NCBI RefSeq assembly: GCF_000725385.1
Contig: NZ_CP008884.1
Span: forward strand, 186,001-250,000
Source: Dyella japonica A8
GTDB taxonomy: Bacteria; Pseudomonadota; Gammaproteobacteria; Xanthomonadales; Rhodanobacteraceae
DNA length: 64,000 nt
Direction: 5' to 3'
The notes below the pieces were generated by a model that searched no databases, had not been told where the DNA came from, and worked only from the letters and a program-made list of their open reading frames with translations. Below are positions 34,098 to 43,200 of this stretch, piece after piece. Every line of letters begins with the position of its first letter. Within the stretch, counting starts at the first letter, position 1. The translations under genes were made by a program, and so were the position numbers.

Positions 34098-36140
34098 ATG
34101 CGTGCCCCGCTCGTCGCGTTCGCTCTTTGCCTGGCCCTGCCCTGCCTGGCCGATACTCCCGCTTCCACCGATGCGCTGGCGACGCCACCGGCCAACGCCC
34201 AGCGCTTCAGCATTCTTTCCACCGCCGGCAAGCACGGCACCTCGGCGCGCTGGACCACCGCCGACGGCAAGCGCATGGGGCGCGACAGCCTGCTGCTGCG
34301 CGGCATGGTGACGGAGGTGGACAGCAGCGCCACGCTCGGCAGCGACGGCATGCTGCAACACGTCGTGGTACGTGGGCACACCCCCAACGGCGACGCCGGC
34401 GAGACCTTCAGCGTGAAGGACGGCACCGCCACCTGGAAAAGCCCGGTGGACGCGGGGTCCGCGCCCTATGGTTCGCCCGCGGAATACGTCGCCTTTGGTG
34501 GTCCCGTCGATCTCAATGCCGACCTGGTGGAAAAGCTGCTTACCATGCCGGACAAGACGCTCACGCTGCTGCCCGGCGGCAAGGCGCATGCCGAGAGACT
34601 CACCACAGCCACCGTGGGCGACGGCGCGAAGAAGCAGGTGGTGACGGCCTATGCGGTCAGCGGTCTGAGCACTACGCCGGTACCGATCTGGGTCGACGCG
34701 AAGGGCCACTTCTTCGGCTTCATCTACGGCCTGGCGTGGTTGCCGGAGGGTTACGAATCCGCGCTGCCCATGCTGGACAAGATCCAGACCGAGGCACTCG
34801 CACAACATGCGAAGGCCATTATTCCCAAGCTGGAGAAAACGCCGGCTGGCCCGGTCGCCTTTACCCACGTGCGCGCCTTCGTCGATGGCACGCGCTTCGC
34901 CGACGACCAGACGGTGGTGGTCGACAAGGGCATGATCACGGACGTGGGCGACGCGGCATCGGTGAAGGTGCCGGCCGGCGCGCAGCTCATCGACGGCACG
35001 GGCAAGACGCTGGTGCCGGGCCTGTGGGATTCGCACCAGCACGTGCCCGACGATGCCGCCGGTCCGCTGCTGTTGTCGCTCGGCATCACGTCGGTGCGCG
35101 ATCCGGGCAACGACAACAAGCAGACCCTCTCCCGCGCACAGCGCCGCGCCAAGGGCGAGCTGCTGGGGCCGCACGTGTATCCCTCCGTGCTGATCGATGG
35201 CAAGGGCCCGAATACCGCGCAGGTCGCCACCGTGGCTACCTCGCAGGAGGAGGCGCTCAAGCTGGTCGACAAGGCCAAGGCCGACGGCTTCGACGCCATC
35301 AAGATCTACGGCACCTTCAACCCCGACTGGGTGAAGGCCACCGCGGCCGAAGCGCACAAGCAGGGTCTGCACGTGCACGGCCACCTGCCGGCCGGCATGC
35401 GTCCGAAGCAAGCCATCGACGACGGCTACGACGAGATCACGCACATCTACTTCGTGATGATGCAGGCGATGCCGGATGACGTGGTGAAAGCCTCCAATGG
35501 CATGGGCCGCTTCGAAGGGCCGGGCCGTTACGCGCGCAACGTTGACCTGGACAAGGAACCGATGAAGTCGCTGATCGCCACCATGGCGCAGCGTCACATC
35601 ACCTCCGATCCCACGCTGGTGGTGGCCGAGAGCCTGTACGTGCCGGAGAACGGCGATCTCTCGCCGTCCTACGCACCCTTTGTCGGCACCTTGCCGCCCG
35701 CCGTGGAGCGCGGCTTCCGCCAGGGCGGTTTCACCGTGCCCAAGGACCTCACCCGGGCCGACTACCGCGCCAGCTTCGCCAAGCTGCAGGCGCTGGTGGG
35801 CGCATTGCACAAGGCCGGCGTGCCCATCGTCGCCGGCACCGACGGCACCGGCATGGAGCTGGTGCGCGAGCTGGAGCTCTACGTGCAGGCCGGCTTCAGC
35901 AACGCCGAAGCGCTCGCCAGCGCCACCATCGCCACCGCGCACCTGGTCGGCGCCGACGCACGCACCGGCAGCATCCAGACCGGCAAGGCCGCTGACCTGG
36001 TGCTGGTCGACGGCAACCCGGCGGTGAACATCGGCGATCTGCGCCACACGGAGGTGGTGATGATGGACGGCAAGCTGATGGACGCGAACGCGCTGCGCGC
36101 CGAAGGCGGCATCAGCAAGCGGCCGGCATGGGAAGAGTGA
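34098..36140 (+). CDS. Amidohydrolase superfamily protein, exported
   Basis: 680 residues. Signal peptide MRAPLVAFALCLALPCLA; the start at 34098 follows GGAGG. An N-terminal ~270-residue region is specific to this subgroup; the amidohydrolase domain then begins VVVDKGMITDVGDAASVKVPAGAQLIDGTGKTLVPGLWDSHQHVPDD (HxH metal ligands). A probable bridging Lys is in FDAIKIYGTFN, His in LHVHGHLP, and the catalytic Asp region is PIVAGTDGTGMELVRELELYVQAG. The layout resembles periplasmic imidazolonepropionase-like or Xaa-Pro dipeptidase-like members. Substrate unknown. Confidence 0.87.
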   Translation: MRAPLVAFALCLALPCLADTPASTDALATPPANAQRFSILSTAGKHGTSARWTTADGKRMGRDSLLLRGMVTEVDSSATLGSDGMLQHVVVRGHTPNGDAGETFSVKDGTATWKSPVDAGSAPYGSPAEYVAFGGPVDLNADLVEKLLTMPDKTLTLLPGGKAHAERLTTATVGDGAKKQVVTAYAVSGLSTTPVPIWVDAKGHFFGFIYGLAWLPEGYESALPMLDKIQTEALAQHAKAIIPKLEKTPAGPVAFTHVRAFVDGTRFADDQTVVVDKGMITDVGDAASVKVPAGAQLIDGTGKTLVPGLWDSHQHVPDDAAGPLLLSLGITSVRDPGNDNKQTLSRAQRRAKGELLGPHVYPSVLIDGKGPNTAQVATVATSQEEALKLVDKAKADGFDAIKIYGTFNPDWVKATAAEAHKQGLHVHGHLPAGMRPKQAIDDGYDEITHIYFVMMQAMPDDVVKASNGMGRFEGPGRYARNVDLDKEPMKSLIATMAQRHITSDPTLVVAESLYVPENGDLSPSYAPFVGTLPPAVERGFRQGGFTVPKDLTRADYRASFAKLQALVGALHKAGVPIVAGTDGTGMELVRELELYVQAGFSNAEALASATIATAHLVGADARTGSIQTGKAADLVLVDGNPAVNIGDLRHTEVVMMDGKLMDANALRAEGGISKRPAWEE

Positions 36141-36155
36141 GGCAGGTGGCCGCGC

Positions 36156-37055
36156 TCAGTGCAGCGCGCCCATCACCTCGGCCATCCAGTCGATGAACAC
36201 GCGCAGTCGCAGCGGCAATTGCCGCTGTGACTGATACAACACACTGAGCGGAAACGACGGTGGCGGCATCGACGGCAACAACTCGACCAGGGCACCACGC
36301 TTGAGTTCGCGCTCCACGCGGTAACGCGGAAATTGCGCGATGCCCAGGCCCGCTTCGCAACAGGCGAGATAGGCTTCCGTGCCACTGATGGTGACCGGCG
36401 CCGGCAGGTTCACCTCGCGCAGGCGCTTGCCCACCATGAATTCCAGCGGCGTGGTGCGCCGCGTGGTGGGCGAAGCCCAGTTCACTGCCACGTGGCCGTC
36501 CTGCAGGTCGGCCAGGGTTTGCGGCACGCCGTGGCGTTTCACGTAGGCGGCGCTCGCCACCGTGGCCTGCGACAGGTTGGCCACGCGCCGGCCGACCATG
36601 GTCGAGTCCGGCAGGTCGCCCGCGCGCAGCACGCAATCCACGCCCTCCTGCACGAGATCGATGAAGCGGTCGCTGGTGCCGATGTCCAGTTCGATCTGCG
36701 GGTAGCGCTCGATGAAGGCGGGCAGCGCCGGAATCAGCACATTGCGCGCCAGCGACGAGGCCAGGTCGATGCGCAGCCGCCCCTTGGGCACCATGGCGGC
36801 CTCGCGGAAATCCGCCTCGACCGCGTCCAGGTCGGTGAGCAGGCGCACGCAGTGGTTGTAATAGACCTCGCCGTCACGGGTGGGCCGCACGCGGCGGGTG
36901 GTGCGCTGGAGCAGGTGCGCACCCAGGCGCTCCTCCAGCCGCTTGATGGTATGGGTGAGCGTGGCGCGCGGCAGGCTCAGGTCGTCGGCGGCACGGGTGA
37001 AGCTGCCTAGTTCGACGATGCGCGTGAACACTCGCATGGCTTGCAGACGATCCAT
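36156..37055 (-). CDS. LysR family transcriptional regulator
   Basis: 299 residues. N-terminal winged helix (MDRLQAMRVFTRIVELGSFTRAADDLSLPRATLTHTIKRLEERLGAHLLQRTTRRVRPTRDGEVYY), then a LysR substrate-binding domain (GRLRIDLASSLARNVLIPALPAFIERYPQIELDIGTSDRFIDLVQEGVDCVLRAG). The start at 37055 (MDRLQAM) is the usual one for this subgroup. It is divergent from the aldo/keto reductase (122 bp between starts), which it probably regulates. Confidence 0.92.
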   Translation of the reverse strand: MDRLQAMRVFTRIVELGSFTRAADDLSLPRATLTHTIKRLEERLGAHLLQRTTRRVRPTRDGEVYYNHCVRLLTDLDAVEADFREAAMVPKGRLRIDLASSLARNVLIPALPAFIERYPQIELDIGTSDRFIDLVQEGVDCVLRAGDLPDSTMVGRRVANLSQATVASAAYVKRHGVPQTLADLQDGHVAVNWASPTTRRTTPLEFMVGKRLREVNLPAPVTISGTEAYLACCEAGLGIAQFPRYRVERELKRGALVELLPSMPPPSFPLSVLYQSQRQLPLRLRVFIDWMAEVMGALH

Positions 37056-37099
37056 GGGATGGCACCCCAGATTGTTGATCATTTCGACAACAGACCTGG

Positions 37100-37119
37100 C
37101 GATTATTGAGCATTTATCG
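37100..37119. promoter_or_regulatory. Possible LysR-type site in the divergent region
   Basis: CGAT-N12-ATCG dyad in an AT-rich patch between the LysR gene and the aldo/keto reductase. Weak evidence, based on symmetry and position only. Confidence 0.3.
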
Positions 37120-37177
37120 CCACGGCGTCATGGCCAAGAATGCGTCATCCGCTCACCCCCTGATCAAGGAATGCCCC

Positions 37178-38173
<996 letters not shown>

Positions 38174-38251
38174 TTCACATCTCCCCGCGTGCCTGACAGT
38201 CGATGCTCTGCTTCCTTACTTGTTGAGTAGGATTTCGCTTACATAGAAATC

Positions 38252-38364
38252 GTGGGCGCTCAGGCAATCTACACACATCGACGTTCCCACGGACGTCGGT
38301 GCCCCCGGATCGGTCGCCCCCCTAGAGCCGATCCATGAGGCCCCCGAAAGGGGGCCTTTTTTTT
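38252..38364 (+). ncRNA. Putative trans-acting small RNA, sX13-like
   Basis: Three consecutive stem-loops lie in an intergenic gap. SL1 is CGACGT/ACGTCG (38279-38298) with loop UCCCACGG. A linker contains CCCCC (38302-38306). SL2 is GGATCGG/CCGATCC (38307-38334) with a loop holding six C residues (38317-38322). SL3 is an AGGCCCCC/GGGGGCCT terminator with eight T. A possible -10, TACATA (38240-38245), would give a transcript near 113 nt. Xanthomonas sX13 is a ~115-nt RNA with C-rich loops pairing to G-rich mRNA leaders; size and architecture agree. The identity is inferred from structure, and the -35 is poor. Confidence 0.6.
38338..38364 (+). terminator. Strong Rho-independent terminator
   Basis: AGGCCCCC-GAAA-GGGGGCCT followed by an unbroken T-run. 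It ends the putative small RNA and would also stop read-through from the aldo/keto reductase. Confidence 0.92.
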
Positions 38365-38429
38365 GCACGGCAAACACAGGAGGCGTGACGGGAAGTCCGC
38401 GCTCCGCCTGGTGCCAACCCGGGCCCGCG

Positions 38430-39515
38430 TCAGCCGTGCGCCATCGTCGTCCAGGCGTGGCGCTCTTCATCACGCAGCTCAGGCGAGACCGCCCTTCCTT
38501 CCGCCGCCGATGTCATCGCCGCCTCGATCACCGCCATCACGCCGATGGCCTGCCGTGGCGTGACCGGATGGGGGCCATACCCGCGCACCGCATCGCGGAA
38601 GGCGGCGTAGTACCGGCTCTGATCGCCCAGCGGCGAGGCGATGTGCTCAACCTGGCCGCTACCGTCATACAGCAGCAGATCGTCCGCATCCCTGCCCCAG
38701 CCCGCGTCGCCCGGCCGCACACCCGCGAGCAGCTGCGCTTCCTGCGGGTCGATCTTCGGTTTCACCACACTGCCTTGCGTGCCATGCACGACAAAACGCG
38801 GCGTGCCGCCGGCCACCAGCATGCTGGCGTGCAGGATCACCCGACGCCCGCCGTATGCCAGTACGACATGCGCCCAGTCGGTGGCTTCGCCACCGTCGCG
38901 TTGCGTGGCCAGGCTGGCCCATACGCTATCCGGCACACCGAACAGGCACAGCGCCTGATCCACCAGATGCGGCCCAAGGTCGTACCACAGCCCGCTGCCG
39001 GCGCCCGCCTGTTCGCGCCAGCGCGCGCGCACCTGCGGGCGGAAGCGATCGATATGCGATTCGAAGTGCGTGACCTCGCCGAGCCGGCCTGCTTCCATCA
39101 GCTGCCGCACGCCGAGGAAATCCGTATCCCAGCGGCGGTTCTGGAATACCGACAACACGCGCTGCTCGCGTTCGGCGACGTCGACCAGCTCACGTGCCTG
39201 CGCCAGGTCGAGGGCGAACGGCTTGTCGACCACCACATGCTTGCCCGCTTCCAGCGCCGCGCGCGCGAGCGGCGCGTGCGTGTCGTTGGGCGAGGCGATC
39301 ACCACCACGTCCAGATGCGGATCGGCGAGCGCCGCCGCCACATCGGCAACCACCTCGACGTCGGGCAGATCCACATGCACCTTGCCGGCATCGCGCGATA
39401 CCACCGTGCTCAACGCCAGGCCGGGCACGCTGCGGATCAGCGGTGCATGAAAGGTCTTGCCGGCAAACCCGTAACCGATCAGCGCCACGCGCAATGGGGT
39501 GATGGTGTCATGCAT
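38430..39515 (-). CDS. Gfo/Idh/MocA family oxidoreductase (YdgJ-like)
   Basis: A 361-residue NAD(P)-dependent sugar or inositol dehydrogenase-like enzyme. Rossmann motif GYGFAGKTFHAPLI, then VVIASPNDTHAPLARAALEAGKHVVVDKPFALDLAQARELV (the EKP-like VDKP Lys), and the C-terminal substrate domain GLWYDLGPHLVDQALCLFG containing the GxHxxD-type motif. The start at 39515 begins at the Rossmann domain; a longer frame to 39860 is antisense to the cupin gene. Substrate unknown. Divergent from the cupin gene. Confidence 0.9.
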   Translation of the reverse strand: MHDTITPLRVALIGYGFAGKTFHAPLIRSVPGLALSTVVSRDAGKVHVDLPDVEVVADVAAALADPHLDVVVIASPNDTHAPLARAALEAGKHVVVDKPFALDLAQARELVDVAEREQRVLSVFQNRRWDTDFLGVRQLMEAGRLGEVTHFESHIDRFRPQVRARWREQAGAGSGLWYDLGPHLVDQALCLFGVPDSVWASLATQRDGGEATDWAHVVLAYGGRRVILHASMLVAGGTPRFVVHGTQGSVVKPKIDPQEAQLLAGVRPGDAGWGRDADDLLLYDGSGQVEHIASPLGDQSRYYAAFRDAVRGYGPHPVTPRQAIGVMAVIEAAMTSAAEGRAVSPELRDEERHAWTTMAHG

Positions 39516-39650
39516 GGCGAAATCCGGCAGCGAAGGGCGAAACCGACATGATAGGCCATGCCCCTGCCTGATCTGCCAGGCGCGGTTTCGCACCGCCATG
39601 ACGTGGTGGCGCGCACCATCGCGGCCTCCCTTTGCATCGAGGATGCCGCC

Positions 39651-40070
39651 ATGTCGACCCGTCCCTTGTGGAGCGCCGCCCTGTTCGCGAGCCTGTGCCT
39701 GGTCGCAGGTGCGAACGCACTGGATGCACCAGCGGCCAGCACGCCGCAGGCCAAGCGGACCATTCTCGACCAGCACGACCAGAGCGGTGTGGCGGGCACG
39801 GTGATCGTGCTGGGTACCGCCGAGCTCCCGGCCGGCGGCGCGTCTGGCTGGCACATGCATGACGGCGACGAATCAGGCTATGTGCTCAAGGGCAACCTGA
39901 TTCTCAAGACACGCGGCAAGCCCGACCAGGTGCTGAAGGCGGGCGATCATTTCTTCAATCCGCGCGGCGCCGTGCACAACCTCGTCGCGGCACCCGACGG
40001 CGATGGCGGCGTGGCGTTGTCGACCTGGATCGTCGACAAGGGCAAACCGCTGGCCGAGCCGGTGAAATAA
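39651..40070 (+). CDS. Exported cupin domain protein
   Basis: 139 residues with a signal peptide (MSTRPLWSAALFASLCLVAGANA) and a single cupin barrel: GWHMHDGDESGYVLKGNLILKTRGKPDQVLKAGDHFFNPRGAVHNL. Metal-binding motif 1 is HxH-x4-E and motif 2 has the conserved His (AVHNL). GAGGA precedes the start. Probably a periplasmic small-molecule binder; function unknown. Confidence 0.85.
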   Translation: MSTRPLWSAALFASLCLVAGANALDAPAASTPQAKRTILDQHDQSGVAGTVIVLGTAELPAGGASGWHMHDGDESGYVLKGNLILKTRGKPDQVLKAGDHFFNPRGAVHNLVAAPDGDGGVALSTWIVDKGKPLAEPVK

Positions 40071-40090
40071 CACCCGCGCCATCGTCTCCC

Positions 40091-40160
40091 CTGTGGGAGC
40101 GCACCCTGTGCGCGACAGCCCGATGTAGCGATGAGGCGAGCGCGCACACGCTGCGCTCCC
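40091..40160. repeat. Decayed REPIN
   Basis: The left REP arm is intact (40091-40116). The right arm is degenerate (GAGCGCGCACACGCTGCGCTCCC). It lies in the 217-bp gap between the cupin and autotransporter genes. Confidence 0.7.
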
Positions 40161-40287
40161 TTCGGGAAGCAAGATCTTGCCGCCTGTCGGCAACCACCTG
40201 GCGACATCACGCGCCGCGTTATTTCACGGGCAGGTCACCGCGCCGATGCTACTCAGCGGCGTCATCGGACGACCCATGAGGCGGACC

Positions 40288-43200
40288 ATGAATGGAAACG
40301 CACAACGTCCGCCGGTGCTTCCGGCGAATCTCCGTGCATGCGCCAAGCCGAAGCGCCGTGATGGTTCCCTGCGCCCAAGGCTGCTGATCGCGTGCCTGCT
40401 TGCCGCGCTTTCGCACAACGCGCTCGCCACCTGCGCCTTGCAGTCCGATGGCGTCACGGTGATCTGCAATACCAACGCCCCCAACCCATTCACCAACAGC
40501 ATCAACGCCATCAGCAGCGGGGCGGGCACCCTTAGCATTCCGACCAACGGCGCGAAAGTGATCGTCCAGGCGGGCGCGGGCGTGGCGACGACGGGCGCGG
40601 CCATCCAGGTCAACAACAACAGCACGGTGACGAACGCGGGCAGCATCAGCACGACCTTCATCAATGCCTATGGCATCTGGGCGGGCGATCCCGGCAATGC
40701 GTCCAGCACGACGGTGGGCTACGGCAACACGCTGGAGAACGATGGCAGCATCCGCACCACGGGCAGCAATTCCGTGGGCATGTTCGCCCGCACGGCCAAT
40801 AAGACCGCGGGCAATACGCTGATCAACCGCGGCACGATCGATACCAGCGGCTCCATCTCCGGAACCAGTCCGCGTTCGTCCTCGGCCGGCATCCGCTCGG
40901 ACAGTGCCGTGGCGAGCACCATCCTCAATTACGGCACCGTGGCCGCCCACGGCGCCTATGCCACCGTCGGCACGGGCGCCACCGTGGCCATCGCCGGCAA
41001 CGGTGTCGAGATGGCCGGCCCGGGCACGTTCATCAACGAAGCAGGTGCGGGCGTCAGCAGCGACAACGCCTACGGCTTCTACGGCAACGGGCCCAATGCC
41101 AACGGCATCACGGTGATCAATGCGGGCACGCTCAGCGGCGGCCGTGGCGCGATCCTGTTCGGCGCGGGGCAATCCAACAACACGGTGATGCTGGAGGCGG
41201 GCTCCACCACCACCGGTTCGATCGATGGCGGCAACGGCGGCAGCAACAATACCCTTGTATTCGATGGTTTCACCGCCAGCGCCTTTGCCAATGCCATTCC
41301 CAACTGGCAGCTGGTCGCACTGCGCAACAGCGCCAATGTCACCCTCTCCGGATCAAGCTACGCGCTGACCCATCTCGCGCTGGACGCCGGCACGACGGCC
41401 ACGTTCGCCACGCCGGCACTGACCATCGGCGGACAGATCACCGACAACGGATCCCTGGTCTTTGCCAGCAGCAGCAACCTGAGCATTACCGCGCCCATCG
41501 CGGGCAGCGGTGCGGTGACGCAATCGGGCAGCGGCACGCTGTTGTTGTCCGGTGCGGGCACTTACACCGGCACCACCACCGTTGCCAGCGGCGTGCTGCA
41601 GGCCGGCGGTGCGGGAGTACTGTCGCCATCCAGCGCCTTCACCGTGAACAGCGGCGCCACGCTGGATCTGGGCAACGCCAATCAGACCATCGGCAGCCTC
41701 GCCGGCGCTGGCACGGTGACGCTGGGTGCGGGCACCTTGACCACCGGTGGCCTCGGCTCCTCCACCACGTTCGGAGGCGCGATCGGCGGCAGCGGCGGAC
41801 TGACCAAGACCGGCGCCGGCACCATGACACTGACCGGCACCAACACCTATACCGGCAGTACCACCCTAAGCAGCGGCGCACTGCAGCTGGGCAACGGCGG
41901 GACCAGCGGCAGCATCATCGGTAATGTGACGAACAACAGTTCGCTGGTGTTTGATCGCAGTGACGCGAGCATCTTCAGCGGGATGATTTCAGGCAGCGGC
42001 AACGTTACCCAGCTTGGCAGCGGCGCCACCATCCTCACCAGCAACAACGCCTACAGCGGCGGCACCACAATCAGCGCGGGCACGTTGCAACTGGGCAACG
42101 GCAGCACCACCGGCAGCATCGTCGGCGACGTCACCGACAATGGCACGCTGGCCTTTGATCGTAGCGACGTGGTCACCTTCCCCGGCCTGATCTCCGGCAG
42201 TGGCGCAGTCGCGCAGCTAGGCACCGGCACCACTCTCTTCACCGGCAACAACACCTATACGGGCGGCACGACCATCAGCGCAGGCACCCTGCAGCTGGGT
42301 AGCGGCGGCACCACAGGCAGCGTGGCAGGAGACGTGACCAACAACGGCGCACTGGTGTTCGACCGTGCTGATGTCATCACGTTTCCTGGATGGATCACCG
42401 GAAGCGGCAGTGTCACGCAGCAGGGCACGGGCACGACCATCCTTGCCGGAAACAATACCTACGACGGCGGCACCACGATCAGCGCGGGCACGCTGCAACT
42501 GGGCAACGGCGGCACCACCGGCAGCATCGTCGGCGACGTCACCGACAACGGCACGCTGGCCTTTGATCGAAGCGACGTGGTCACGTTCCCCGGCCTGATC
42601 GCCGGCAGTGGCAGCGTCACGCAGCTTGGCACCGGCACCACCATCCTCACCGGCAACAATACCTATACGGGCGGCACCACGATCAGTGCAGGCACGCTGC
42701 AACTGGGCAACGGCGGCACCACCGGCAGCATCGTCGGCGACGTCACCGACAACGGCACGCTGGCCTTTGATCGTAGCGACGTGGTCACGTTCCCCGGCCT
42801 GATCGCCGGCAGTGGCAGCGTCACGCAGCTGGGCGCGGGCACCACCCTCTTCACAGCCAACAACACCTATACGGGCGGCACCACGATCAGCGCGGGTACC
42901 CTGCAGCTTGGCAACGGAGGTACCAGCGGCAGCATCGTCGGCAACGTTACCAACAACGGCGCGCTGGTCTTTGATCGCAGCGACGTGGTCACGTTTCCCG
43001 GCCTGATCACCGGCAGCGGAAGCGTCACGCAACAAGGCACCGGCACCACCATATTTACCGGCACCAACACCTATGCGGGTGGTACCACCATCCAGGCGGG
43101 CATGCTGCAACTGGGCAATAACGGCACCACGGGCAGCATCGTGGGCGATGTCGCCAACAGCGGCCGGCTGGTCTTCGATCGCGCGGACACGGTCACATTC

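Noticed and set aside
33981..36047. 688-codon minus-strand frame
   Set aside because: Antisense to the amidohydrolase gene, which has a signal peptide, ribosome-binding site and catalytic motifs.
38216..38473. 85-codon minus-strand frame over the putative small RNA
   Set aside because: It overlaps the terminator hairpin and the end of the oxidoreductase gene; no ribosome-binding site or domain.
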